Source: Dendrolimus kikuchii (lineage: Eukaryota; Arthropoda; Insecta; Lepidoptera; Lasiocampidae). Taken from it: a DNA stretch of 64,000 bases. The position numbers and the translations under genes were made by a program. This document shows positions 12,221-23,002 of this stretch, one piece after another. The first letter of the stretch is position 1. Every line of letters begins with the position of its first letter. The stretch is from contig JAHHIN020000030.1 in assembly GCA_019925095.2 (NCBI GenBank), forward strand, positions 1,392,501 through 1,456,500, written 5' to 3'. The notes under the pieces are model-generated. The model did not search any database and was not told the origin of the DNA. It was given only the letters and a program-made list of their open reading frames with translations.

Positions 12221-12569
12221 TAGTATCCGACTAGCAGCACTTCGTGGTAGTAGAATATCACGTTGACTGTCCCCATTCTTTTCCACCTCTTGGTATTTAT
12301 ATTTTTTTTCACCAGTCCCCGTAACTTTCCTACTATTGCATCATCTTTTCCCCCCAATGCACCCCCCTCGTACTTGCACCACTTATTTTTAACCAATCAT
12401 AAAACAGCATTGTTTTTTACATGTTATTTTGTAAAATTAGAAACTTCGAATCATTGTATTATAATAAAACCTTTTTAAACTATTTTGCTATCTTCTGATA
12501 TAAATATTTTATACGTATTTCTAATAATTACCGAAATATTCCATATTAAATGATCCGACATCGGTAAAA

Positions 12570-12581
12570 GCGCCCCCTACT
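12570..12581 (-). promoter_or_regulatory. CTCF-like motif
   Basis: On the minus strand AGTAGGGGGCGC fits the insect-style core ASYAGRKGGCGC. It faces the motif at 12207. Confidence 0.38.
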
Positions 12582-12584
12582 TAG

Positions 12585-13490
12585 CATTCGTATTTTGTTT
12601 TTCCTTTTCAATAATTTTTTGTTTTCCTACCTATGACATTTATTACTTTATGCACTATTAATTACTTAAATTTTAACTATTTTATCTAATCAAAAAATAG
12701 GTATATTTCTTCAATAACGTAAATTAACTATAAAATTCTAATTTCTTATTTTTCAAAACTACCCTCTTTTATTTAATTATTTCCGACTTCACATATTTAT
12801 TCATTTCCTAATTACATTCATCATAGAACTTTTAATATTTAATTACTAATTTGTGTACATAAATTTATATTTTTAATTGTAATAACTAATTGTATACTTA
12901 TAAACCTATATTGATAATTTCTCATCTTTATTGTGAGGTGTTATTGGCTAAATTATTTTAGTTTATTCCTTTTATCTTTAAATTTCCAATTCTAATCAGT
13001 TTTTGCAAGTTATGTTACTTCTTCTACATTAATCTAGCATATCTATTCATAAGTTTCTTAACTCTTAGCTCCGTTTTAACAAGGTAAAATGACTTAAATC
13101 GTTTTTGTGAGTTTTCCCTTCTAAATCACATTTCTGTTTTTACCAATAACTTATTCATTCTCTAACATTTCTAAAATTTGTTAATTATACTACGATATAA
13201 ATGTTATCTAACGTCTGCAAATCACTAACTACTTACTCCAGTGTGTAAACTTTATTCATATTTTGATTTCATAACATAATTGTCTACTTTTCCAGAGATA
13301 TGCTTTGACTGCTACACTAATCAATGAATCCTGCATTCCCAACATAATAAAGGTAACATATTTTGTTAATTCACCGTAGATTAGATGCTTTTGGTTATTT
13401 CTAATGCATTTTGCATGCCCTAATCTCTGAATTTCCGAAGAAAATTACAATTTCAAAATGCAACGCCCCTATGTTAACATATTTTTGTTT
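12585..13490. other. Right unique part of the 8.1-kb insertion
   Basis: AT-rich with no recognisable ORF. A 71-codon ORF lies just upstream at 12263-12478. The final segment to 13840 contains TATAAAAGAATG near 13612 and AATAAA words near 13680 and 13711, in the spacing one might expect of a promoter and poly(A) signal in an LTR. This is suggestive only. Confidence 0.4.
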
Positions 13491-13492
13491 CA

Positions 13493-13502
13493 GCGCCATC
13501 TA
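13493..13502 (-). promoter_or_regulatory. CTCF-like motif
   Basis: On the minus strand TAGATGGCGC fits YAGRKGGCGC, the third such site within 1.3 kb. Confidence 0.35.
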
Positions 13503-13840
13503 TTATCGCACGCTAAAACTACATGAAAATGAAGAATATCTGACAATGATTTATATGAATTACCCAAGTTAATGACGCCAAATGTCATTATTCTTATTTT
13601 AATTTTAATATATAAAAGAATGTCATTATCATTTTTATTAATCAATATTCGATTGATTGAATATGTAATTTAATATATTCAATAAATTGCTCGCTGTAAT
13701 TTAATATGTTCAATAAAATACACACTTCTCACATGTAATCAATGTCTTTAATTGAAATTTTGATTATTTTATTTACATATATGGTTTTAATCGTATTTTT
13801 ATATCAAACCCCACCTTTTGACAACGTTGGGTCCGTCACA

Positions 13841-15038
13841 ACCTGGCTATCCAGCCTTTTGGATGAGCGCAGCATTTAAGTCGTTGTCAACGGTTGTTGC
13901 TCAAGTTTCAAGCCCATCAACGCTGGTGTGCCCCAGAGTTATGTGCTATCGCCAACGTTGTTCATCTTACATATTAATGATATGTTGTCTATTCGCAACA
14001 TTCATTCCAATGCAGATGACAGCACAGGTGATGCGGAGTACTCTGGTCGTGCAAACGTCCCTCGATCATTTGTGGAGGAAACTTGGGTTAGACTTTGTAG
14101 TGTAGGGATCTCGCGTAAATCAAACATCTCACTACGTGTGATTCTTTATTAACTACCTTCATGCAATAATATATTTTTCTAATAACACCTACATAACAGA
14201 CTTGTATCTGAAGTAGAGTATTCCTTAGAGAGAGTCTCTGAATGGGGAAGACAAAACCTTGTCCATTTCAACCCCAAGAAGACATAGGTCTACGTATTCT
14301 GTGCCAAAAAAACTCCATTCGAGCAATCGCTTCAGTTCCAAGAAACTCCCCTTACCACCTCCAAGAGTATTGGGATCCTCAGTGTTGACATCGCGATCGA
14401 TGCTCAGGGGCTATCTTGAAGGCAAGGCAAAACTTGCCTCTAAGAAGCTAGGAAGGTTAAACCGGTCCAAGCAGTACTTTACACCGCGACAATGCTTTCT
14501 GCTTTATAAAATCCAGGTGAGCCCGCATATGGAGTACTGCTCACACTTTTGGACTGGAGCACCTGGCTACTAACTCGATCCTGTAGACTGTATTCAACGT
14601 CGAGCCTTTCGCATGGTTGATGATCCCATACTCACAGACGGTCTAGATACGCTTGGCCTCATGAAAGACGTCGCTTCTCTCTGCGTATTCTACTGACTGT
14701 ATAACAGGGAGTATTCGGAAGAACTGTATAGAATGGTGTATTCGTCCTCTTTCTACCGATTTCGATTTCACCCCCACTTCCTTAAGGCGCTTCGCTCATG
14801 TACGCAACGGTTCTGTAGAACCTTTTTCTTGCATACCGTGGGGATTTGGAATGAGCTCCCAGCCGAGGTTTTTTCACAGCGCTATGATATGGAGTTTTTC
14901 AAAAAGGGTGTCATAAAATTTCTTCGAGGCCGGCAGTGGGTTGATGAAATCTCTGGGGTTACAAATGTCCATAAGCGATAGTAACCGCTTTCCATCAGGT
15001 GGGCCGTCAGCCTGTCTGCTGTACTTCAGCTATAAAAA
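13841..15038 (+). pseudogene. LINE ORF2, 3' half (RT to C-terminus) and 3' tail
   Basis: Continuation of the LINE from 5720. Blocks read WLSSLLDERSI, then INAGVPQSYVLSPTLFILHINDML near 13920 (motif B), then thumb and C-terminal blocks near 14259-14573 and 14733-14981, which end FFKKGVIKFLRG...GVTNVHKR. An in-frame stop after DERSI and several frame changes confirm decay. The last codons and stop lie inside the tail that starts ACAAATGTCCATAAGCGA, continues GTAACCGCTTTCCATCAGG and GTCTGCTG, and ends in an A run at about 15031. The same tail is found on the SINEs of this window. Confidence 0.82.
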
Positions 15039-15366
15039 AAGGTCGAAATTTCCAGAATGGAAGCGGTAAAACCAATAAGAAGTGGTGCGTTCATTGTAGT
15101 GTTCGCTCATAAAGGCCGTTGATGTTGCTTGTCGCTCTTGCCGCGTTGCTGCCACGACGGTACTCTTATTCCATAATTACTCGAATTTTTAACTATCCAT
15201 GATGACGAAAACGATTCAAATGCGAAGAAAACATAACGTTTATCAATAAATAAATGACTAATTTTTAAAAAAGAATTTCATGTTTTTAAAGTAAAATTAA
15301 TTTGAAATTATATATCTTAGACAAACAAAAAAAAGCCAATCAGTACTTATTTACTTAAGGGTCTCA
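15039..15366. other. No gene recognised
   Basis: Short AT-rich gap between the LINE end and the R1-like element. Nothing recognisable. Confidence 0.4.
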
Positions 15367-17101
15367 CAAACCATCCTTTTTTTTTTTTTTGTATTGAGGC
15401 GAGGGAAAATGCTTAACCGATTTACGCACAAACGGGGTCGTTGCTAGGGGAACTACACGCGTCGGTCGGGGGCGATAACACTGCAGCAATAGTATGCTCT
15501 TGGCGGTGCTCCGTCCGCGATCGACGTCACAGAATAGTGTGGAAGACTCCGAGCGTTACTACACGAGCGAGCAACCCCAATACCCACTAAAAACCCCCTC
15601 CTCCCTGTCGACCCTGCGCTTTTGTTTGTATTGGAAAGGCTGAGATTTAGAACATAGTTACGCCCAGTCGATCCAGCGCAATAAAGTGCCTGGAGTGTGC
15701 TCTGGGAGAACACACCCCACTTCGTTGTGCGGGGGTAGAAGGTCCTTTGCTCTCCTAGCAAGCTAAAGGCCCCCCGCGGTAAACGGAACCTAACTCAGGG
15801 AGGGAAGTAATGCGCGTACCTGCCTCTCCGGGTGCCAGCTGAAGGCCGGCGACCTCGAGAAGACGCATTGGCACGCGCTGCAGGACTCCTCTCCCTATTG
15901 CGTTCTGCGCCCTCCTTGAGTGACATTACTGTCTCGCAAAAAGTAACCGCAGCCCCCCAATTGTCGCTGCTCTGCAGCATGGCCTTGACCAAGTCGCAGA
16001 GCGAGTCGACCGGACCTACGTGCGTCTCAAGTTCGAAACGCTGCGGCGCCCATGCGGCGCACTCGACTAACGTGTGTAACGCCGTGTCGGGCGCGCCGCA
16101 CTGGCGGTAGTCCGGGGAAGGCAAGCAGCCCACAATGCGATACAGATACTTATCGAAACATCCGTGTCCGGTAAGTATCTGCGTCGTTCTGAAGGTCAGG
16201 GTGCCGCTGGTGCGGTTGACCCATTCCGTCAGCTGTGGCCTGATTGCATCCACCGTGTAGCCGCCATAGGCCGCAGGGTTGTCGAGCTCTTGAGACCAGA
16301 CGGCGATCATGGAGGCGGTTTCCCGCTTCCTGATCGCCTCGATTTCGACCTGACAGAAGGTCAGGCCTCTAGCTAGGGCATCCTGCCGGGTGCGACGCAC
16401 CTCTGCCAGGACGTTCGCCTGGAGATGCCAGGGCGGATCGCCTGCCAGGAGGGTGGCCGCCGTCCGCGACACTGTGCGATACCCCTGTATGGTCCTCACG
16501 GCCAGAACCCGCTGCGCCCGGTGCAGCAGGGTTCTGTTGTGGCGGTGAAGTGCAGTGGACCAGACGGGTGCACCGTACAGCGCCATACTCCTCAGGATGC
16601 CAGAGTAAAGTTTCCGCGTCGCACCCCCCGGGTCCCCCACGTTGGGAAGCAGCCTCGAGAGTGCGCCCGCGGATTTGACGAGTTTGGGAACTAGCTGCTC
16701 AAAGTGCGCTTTGAACAGCCATTTCCCATCGAGAACTAGCCCCAGATATTTCATCTGGGGCCCTACTCTAATCGCCACCCCTTGGACCGAAACGGTCAAG
16801 TCCGCGGGGGGATTGCGAAATTTCCTATGGAACATGACGGCCTCCGTTTTCGCGGGGGAGACCCTCAAGCCCAGCCTAGCTATTCGATCTACGACAATCG
16901 CCAACCCGGCGTTGGCGACGTCCACGGATTCCGCAAATGACGCAGCGCGTGCCGTCAGTAGGGTGTCGTCCGCAAAGCAGATCAGCCCTACTCCGGGTAG
17001 GACCGGAACCCGAAGGATCCAGTCATAACCTACGTTCCAAAGAATCGGCCCGAGGACCGACCCCTGTGGAACGCCGCACGCGACGCGTCAAACCATCCTT
17101 T
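15367..17101 (-). mobile_element. 5'-truncated R1-like LINE with 13-bp target-site duplication
   Basis: The element occupies 15380-17088 on the minus strand. CAAACCATCCTTT occurs at 15367-15379 and at 17089-17101. The poly(A) is the T run at 15375, followed by a 3' UTR of about 400 bp that includes GAGGCGAGGGAAAATGCTTA. The 5' end is truncated just upstream of RT motif B. Confidence 0.9.
15795..17088 (-). CDS. R1-clade ORF2, C-terminal part
   Basis: An open frame on the minus strand runs from the truncation point to the stop at 15795. In order it contains CGVPQGSVLGPILWN (RT motif B), ICFADDTLLTA (motif C with the catalytic DD, about 16990), GLRVSPAKTEAVMF and MKYLGLVLDGKW (palm and thumb), a long connection domain, and the C-terminal zinc knuckle CGAPDTALHTLVEC near residue 340. 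R1-clade elements encode an apurinic-type endonuclease and RT in ORF2; the endonuclease and first half of the RT are missing here. The frame is intact with no internal stop, so the insertion is probably young. The true start is absent. Confidence 0.85.
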
Positions 17102-17129
17102 ACTGCAACTCTGCAGTGAGAGATGTGTG

Positions 17130-17210
17130 CAGTACTCAAGATGCATCTTTTTTATTTTTTTTGAGGCGAGGGAAAATGCTTAACCGATTTACGCACAAAC
17201 TGGATGCATC
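17130..17210 (-). mobile_element. Extremely truncated R1-like insertion, about 60 bp
   Basis: Only the T run and GAGGCGAGGGAAAATGCTTA...CGCACAAAC of the R1-like 3' end are present. GATGCATC lies on both sides, near 17141 and 17203, as a target-site duplication. Confidence 0.7.
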
Positions 17211-18397
17211 CTGCAACAACATTCAGAGTTCTGCATTTCTTTGCGGACTGCAATGAAAGACCGTTAATGGGCGCCTCAAATAGCCAAGGATTAAAAATTA
17301 ATTAACTACGCCAAGTGGCATATTATGTTTGTCAAAAAAAAATGAAAACGGAAAGTTGACGGCTTTATTGTTAACCATTAGCACTTCGCCAGCAGGCTAA
17401 AGGGTTGTTGTCGAATAATATGAAAAACAGTCAAACTGAAATTTTAATGTATACGCCTAATGGTTAACGGTCAGCTGTAGGTGTGCGAGTGATTAATCCT
17501 TTAGCCAAATAAACCAGCAAACTGTTTTTTTTTTAATAATGTTCATTTAATTTTATTAAAAGCTCCAGTCAACTTTTATAAATACGTATTCGATGACACC
17601 TAACGAGGGATTTCTTGTGGTACATGCATTTCATTAAATACTAGCGATTCTTTAAAATTTCTCAATTATTCTTCATTAACAACCACAGCCATGTATAGAC
17701 TATAGTCCAATATTAAATAAAATTAATCATTTTTGAAAATAGAATACGGCTAGAGTTGCCATGTGTTTATTATTTAAGCGGGAATTTGATGCGTGGTTGC
17801 CGGACTACACTTTCATACTATACTCTTCTCTCTCTGACTATAGTAATGTGTATATATGTCTATCTCCCTCTCCCCAACATTGAGTACGCGCGAAATGTAG
17901 CGGCGTCGGCGCGTTTTGCAACACTTCAGTTTACACTTCTTTACGAACCATGGGACTCTAAATTTCTGAGCATACATAGGTAGTCATATATATAAAAAAA
18001 AAAACAATATCAGTGAACTATTTTTGTATGTTCTACTTGCTATGTAAGTTATAATTATTCATATTTATTGACTATTTACACAACGGACGCAATCAAAGTT
18101 GAACTATGTGCTAAAACTCAACCAGCGTTTATTATTCGGATGCCCGTTAACATTCCTAAAGTATTCTTTGGAAATCTGGGCACATACACCAGGTGTCCAG
18201 TTTTCGATCGGAGAGTCCGGTTTTTTTTATATTTGTCCGGTCGAGAAAATCTTGGTAAACCGGACAAAAGATTGTCTGGTTTTAAAGTAAATTCGTTAAT
18301 TACCTAGCGAATTTGTAAAAACACTCGAAGGTCTCGTTCCGCACGCAGCCACGCCGAATTATGCGTTTTCTTTAACTGCTAGTTGTACTTCATATAA
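17211..18397. other. No gene recognised
   Basis: AT-rich. Short inverted words occur near 17371/17457 (AACCATTA/TAATGGTT) and 17395/17491 (GGCTAAAGG/CCTTTAGCC), perhaps an old MITE. The ORFs at 17756-17983 and 18068-18307 have no recognisable domain. Confidence 0.4.
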
Positions 18398-18712
18398 TCT
18401 ATACATATAACAAAACTGTAGAGGCCGAATTTCTGTACAATGAAAAAAAATGCTAAACACCGAGTCAAGGGGATGTAAGAAGTGAAATAGAACTAATTTG
18501 ATCTTTTTCAAATCTTTTGTTTCTCTGTTTGTCTGTCTGTTTACACCGGCTAATCTCCGAAATGACTGGACCGATTTAAATGAAATTTTCTATGGTAGTA
18601 GCTTATATCCCTGGTCAACATATAGGATAGTTTTGATCCCGAAAAATTTAAGAGTTCCCGTGGGATAGTTAAAAAATCGCACCACGCGGACGAAGTCGCG
18701 GACATCAGCTAG
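18398..18712 (+). mobile_element. Short non-autonomous Helitron, Lep1-like
   Basis: Starts TCTATACATATAACAAAACTG after an A and ends ATCAGCTAG before a T, the A/T insertion typical of Helitrons. A GC-rich hairpin (ACCACGCGGACGAAGTCGCGG) lies about ten bases before the CTAG end. The middle contains ATGACTGGACCGATTTAAAT, familiar from lepidopteran Helitrons. At 315 bp it has no Rep/helicase. Confidence 0.85.
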
Positions 18713-19169
18713 TGTACAATATGCTCATTTTTCATTTATTGTAGTTTGGGAAAAGAAAACTATGATACGTGGTGTTTCATGCAAAAGCATTTCTAACCAA
18801 AAATAAACTGAAAATAAGTAAAAGAAATCTCAAAACTTACTTCAATCTTCTGTTTTGATATCGAATTAATATTTTCTCTGTAAATAATTCTATCTACAAT
18901 AAAACAACTGTTTGTTGAAAGATTCGTTTATTAATTTAACAAGATGGTATAACAGGAATAGGGGCACGGAATAGTGGGGACAGTTGACCGCTGGAGCTCT
19001 CATTCACATAGGAAATATGATTAGCTCAAAGCTAAGGACCATTTGGCCTCCTGTAAAGAATACTACGCCAACTTAATTTTAAGTATTTTATGTTTTTAAG
19101 GGAAAAGCACTCAGTTAATGTCTTAATATTATATTACTAAACTTTCATATAAAAAAATTAAGAACCAAA
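18713..19169. other. No gene recognised
   Basis: AT-rich, no ORF or clear repeat. Confidence 0.4.
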
Positions 19170-19475
19170 CACTTCTCCAACAAAGGAGAGGATGATAGCT
19201 GGAGGGTGCGAACCAACCTCGAAATTGAGTCTCGTGGCCGAGCCTAACATAGTAGGAGAAATAAAAGCTCACCGCCTCCATTGGTTCGGTCACGTAGAAC
19301 TGATGGGAGAATCACAGCGTGAGGAAAGCATCGCTGGAAGGACAGTGGAGGCTGACCTGTCGGAGCTACGAGCCAATAATTGGCAATAAACTGCGCAGGA
19401 CAGAGAAAAGTGGCATGCTCTCGTTTCGAAGGCCAGGTCCCACTTTGGGTCGCTGAGTCAACGGAGTAAGTAACT
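19170..19475 (+). pseudogene. Non-LTR RT C-terminal fragment (RTE-like)
   Basis: The plus strand reads IKAHRLHWFGHVELMGE then, after about 25 residues, DLSELRANNWQ, a stop, and AQDREKWHALVSKARSHFG. This is the standard C-terminal tail of RTE-type and related LINE polyproteins (HRLRWFGHVERM...NWREIAQDR). Only about 100 residues remain and one stop interrupts them. Confidence 0.65.
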
Positions 19476-19764
19476 AAAAACCTTTTTAATTTCTCAAAGA
19501 TTTATTAGTATCCCTTGGAGGAATCAATTTGACATAGTTATTATTAAGAGCTGTTATCAAAATGATTTCAGCGTGGCTCTATCACAGTGTGTTCCGCAGC
19601 CAAACGATAAAAACAGAGGAAATTTATCATATCTGCAGTGTCGTTTGGCTGTATTTGACTAACAGACACTTGGATTGAACGTTTTATTCAGACAGAGCCA
19701 GGATCCATATAACACCTTTAAACACCTTCTGCACAGCCAAATATGAGTACTCTCTCATTATATT
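19476..19764. other. No gene; small inverted repeat
   Basis: CAGCCAAACGA near 19597 and TCGTTTGGCTG near 19642 form an 11-bp inverted repeat. Nothing else is recognisable. Confidence 0.4.
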
Positions 19765-20156
19765 CTCTTCGACCATTCCGCAATGCTTGAAGACGAAAGT
19801 CTTCGAGCAGTGCGTCTTACCCATCATGACATACGGTGCCGAGACATGGACACTGACAGCGGGACTGGACTCAACAGGTTATGGAGTGAGCAATGTTAGG
19901 TGCTTCTCTTATGGATAAAATCAGAAATGACGACATCCGCAAGAGAAAGAAGGTAACCGACATAGCTCGCAAAATTAGCAAGTTGAAGTGGGCCGGTCAC
20001 GTCTGTTGCAGGACCGACGGCCGATGGAGCAGACAAGTCCTGGAGTAGAGACCACGTGGACTGACGACCTGCGCAAGGTCGCCGGCAGAGGCTGGACGAG
20101 GAAGACGGGAGACCGGGATATGTGGCGCATACTTGAGGAGGCCTACGTCCAACAGA
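19765..20156 (+). pseudogene. RTE-clade LINE C-terminal fragment
   Basis: In shifting frames the plus strand reads KTKVFEQCVLPIMTYGAETW, then AMLGASLMDKIRNDDIRKR and KVTDIARKISKLKWAGHV, then DGRWSRQVLEWRP and a final EAYVQQ. These are the hallmark C-terminal blocks of RTE-clade reverse transcriptases, in order. At least two frame changes occur. Its 3' end abuts a SINE at 20157. Confidence 0.8.
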
Positions 20157-20480
20157 GTTTTAATTTATTGCAGGAGTTCAGCAGACAGGCAGACGGCCCA
20201 CTTGATGAAAAGCGGTTATCGTTGCCTATGGACATTTGCAACACCAAAGGTGCTACAAATGGCTGCTCTTTTAAGGGAGACCGGAACCTGGTCAATAATG
20301 CCGGAACACAACTCAAGGTTGTTATGGCGACATACTCTAGACCAGGGGTGGTAGCCATCCAGTCGGGCAAATACCCTACCACCTGGCTGTGGGTTGTTTT
20401 GTCGACTCTTACGACAGGCCGCCCCGACGCAGGAAATTTTATTCTTTCTCCGTTCGTGCACGGATAGAGATAGGCTGAAA
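20157..20480 (-). mobile_element. SINE-like retroposon copy 1
   Basis: Minus-strand element of about 320 bp. Its 3' tail is GTCCATAGGCAACGATAACCGC...GTCTGCC...CTGCAAT, and its 5' end is CCGTGCACGAACGGAGAAAGAAT. No tRNA-like A/B boxes are evident. It lies about 15 bp beyond the zinc-finger stop codon, so it probably sits in that gene's 3' UTR or flank. Confidence 0.75.
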
Positions 20481-20493
20481 AAAAACTCATTAT

Positions 20494-21868
20494 TCACTTC
20501 ACATGTTTACTTATTACATGTGAATTTAAACTGGAAAGGATTGCAAATTTCCTATCACAAATTTCGCACATGTACGGCTTCTCCCCACTGTGTTTAGGAA
20601 GGTGTTTATTGACCTCACTTCTTGTAACAAACTCGTATTGGCACACAGGACAGGAGTAGTTCTTTTCTTTTGTGTGTTTATACTTGGCGTGGCTCGTTAA
20701 GAGATCTCGCCTTGCACATCTATAACCACACAAATCACATTTGTACGGTTTCTCCCCGGTGTGTTTACAAATGTGTTTCTTCAATTCACTATTTGTGACA
20801 AACTTGTATTGACATATATCACATGTGAACTTCTTTTCTTTTATACGTCTGTTCAAAATATCAATTTGTGAAACTCTACGATCAACCATGTCACATTTGT
20901 TTGATTTCTCCTCAGTATCTATTGCATGTTTATAATTCATATGGCTTCTCAAGATATCCTTTCGTGAAAATCTATGATCACATTCGTCACATTTGTAGGG
21001 TTTCATTGCAGTGTGTGTAAGAAGATGTCTTGTTAAGTAACTTTTTACAGCAAACTTGTGTTGACATGTATGACATGAGAAGATCTTCTCTTTTGTGCGT
21101 TTGAGGCTTATATGTCCCTGTGTGTTTGAAGCCTATATGTCTTTCTAAAGTAGATTTATATAAGCATTTATAATCACACACATCACATACATATATGTTT
21201 CTCCCTAGTGTGTTTACGAAGGTGTGTAATCAAATTGCTCTTGACTACAGATCTGTATTGACATTTATCACATGAGAAGTTCTTTTCTTTCGTTTGGATA
21301 TACTTTATATGACTTTCTAAAAGAAATTTCCTTGAACCACTATAATCACACAAATCACACGAGTACGGTTTCTCCCCACTGTGTTTACGAAGGTGTATAT
21401 TTAAATAGTTCTTTGTAATACATTTAAACTGACATAAATGACATGAGAACTTCCGTTTTCTTCCTGTCCTATTACAGGCATTTGATTCATTTCTTTCATC
21501 ACTTCTGTCCAAAGAAGTACTTGGAGCAACTTCAACTGCACTCTCCTGAAGACTTTTCATGGAGTTTTCATATTCAACATTATTAGCATAAACTTTAGAT
21601 CTAAGTGTCTCATTGTTTTCGGCAATCACATTTTTAGCTTGAATCTTATGTTCTAGTAAAGTATTAACTTTCGGTAAATTGTTATTCACTTGAGAAGAAT
21701 TAACTATTGCTTTTATGGTTTGTTCGCTCTCAGAAATTTCTGATACTGACACTTTGCAATTATTATTTGGCAAGCTTTTCGAAACACCATTAATTAAAAA
21801 TTCGTCGAGTTTAATACGCTTCGCTTTTTGGGTTGCTTCATTTAATTTGTGTTTTCGCATTGCTAATC
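20494..21868 (-). pseudogene. Exon 5 of the zinc-finger gene: C2H2 array, frameshifted
   Basis: Last exon of the split gene. It opens at a good acceptor (TTACTTTCAG, 21869-21878) in phase 1, matching exon 4. A basic linker (RKHKLNEATQKAKRIKLDEF) and a Ser/Asn-rich stretch lead into about eleven C2H2 fingers with HT/SGEKPY or KEKNFSC linkers. Fingers with complete C2H2 residues include FSCHLCQFKC, YKCDECDHRF, FTCDICQYKF, YKCDLCGYRC, YSCPVCQYEF and YMCEICDRKF. Finger 2 lacks its last histidine and finger 7 (NKCDMVDRRV) has lost its ligands. Frameshifts lie near 21200 (one extra base) and 21095-21145 (25-bp tandem duplication). If expressed, it would be a nuclear DNA-binding protein; target unknown. 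It is either a pseudogene or carries sequence errors. Confidence 0.8.
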
Positions 21869-22674
21869 CTGAAAGTAATCACAATTTTAATAACTAAATT
21901 TTGAATCGAATTAATGTATCTGTCTTTACTATTGTCTATAAATCATTCAGGTGGGCAAATTTTTTCCTCCGTACTTCTCTATTCTGATAAATGTTGTCTA
22001 TCACGCCATAAGCTATCAGAATTAATTAATCTATATAAAACTAATAGACAAAAGTACCAAACTTGGTAATTAATCGAATTTTATAAATTTTAATTTATGT
22101 GTTTGTAAATTCTTTTGCTTATGAGTGGAATGGTTTCAAAAATTTCACGTTCTCATTACCTATATGCCATCCTCCTATTTAAAGGAGAAAAGAGGAGGGA
22201 AGTCGGGAGCAGTACGCTAGTGTGTTTGGATTTTTTCTGTTTTCATATGACACCACAGTCCTACAATGACCTACACTAGGGGTGTGTGGTATACGTAATT
22301 AATTAAAATCAATGGACATCTGAAGAATGGAATGCTGACCTTTTTGTGGTATACACAACTAGCGCACGGTGCTAAGAAGAGCCAGAATCGTGGGAAGAAA
22401 CAGCAAGAGGAAGAAGATGAGCATAAGAGTCCAGAAGGAGGTAGACAGAGGTCAGTGGTCAACGGAAACCTGTATAACTTGCGTCGGTGTTAGAGATGAA
22501 ACAGATATTTATTGTGCTGGCTATCAGTTTGGCAGCAAGATACAAAACCGGATATTCAGATGTCCGGTGGCCGATTTTCTGCTTGTTGTCACACAAATTA
22601 CTTTTAGTTATGAGTATTAATTAATGACGAAAATTAATTAATGGTAAATAAAAGGTTAAATCTCATATTTCAAT

Positions 22675-22845
22675 ATAATATATAAAATTCTCGTGTCGCG
22701 GTGTTTGTTACCAAACTCCGCCGAAACGGCTGAACCGATTTGTACGAAATTTTTTATGCATATCGGGTAGGTCTGAAAATCGGCCAAGATCTATTTTTCA
22801 TACCCCTAAATGATAAGGGTGACCCACTCCTAAATATATTTTTTA
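22675..22845 (+). repeat. Dispersed lepidopteran repeat, left part, split by the I element
   Basis: CTCGTGTCGCGGTGTTTGT...CCGAAACGGCTGAACCGATT is a repeat I recognise from lepidopteran genomes. It is interrupted at 22846 and seems to continue at 28976-29045 (AAAATACATACAGCCCAAAA then TTTTCACCC). Confidence 0.6.
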
Positions 22846-23002
22846 GAAAGTGACAGGTGACATTCCCGCGGAATCACGTTTTGGCGAATTTCTCCTGGTT
22901 TTCTTTCGTGTTTTTCTGTTTTCCTGGCTTTGTGTTGTCATTTATCTGTTGGTGTTGGCTATTATTAAGTTTATTATTAGTGGTAAGTACTTTACTTTAT
23001 AA

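Larger units (their letters stand above)
5717..13844. mobile_element. 8,120-bp non-coding insertion, TG...CA ends, ACCT target duplication
   Basis: The insertion at 5721-13840 starts TGTAACATCC followed by a C run and ends GGGTCCGTCACA. ACCT occurs at 5717-5720 and at 13841-13844. If the insert and one ACCT are disregarded, the LINE frame continues exactly, from GIPEGPCT into WLSSLLDERSI, so both ends are fixed to the base. No ORF over about 110 codons lies inside and none is recognisable. TG...CA ends with a 4-bp duplication suit an LTR-type element, for example a large non-autonomous derivative, but I could not find the first few hundred bases repeated at the other end. A DNA transposon with 4-bp duplications (Sola-like) is the alternative. 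Confidence 0.85.

Noticed and set aside
15453..15761. Minus-strand 102-codon ORF with repeated copies at 39175-39555 and 47253-47522
   Set aside because: It is the 3' UTR of the R1-like family; repetition reflects the element, not a conserved protein.
17365..17505. MITE based on AACCATTA/TAATGGTT and GGCTAAAGG/CCTTTAGCC
   Set aside because: The pairs are short and not nested as terminal inverted repeats.
20143..20497. ORFs with similar proteins in five places (20143, 24211, 27557, 31594 and others)
   Set aside because: They all lie in the SINE-like retroposon and are not genes.
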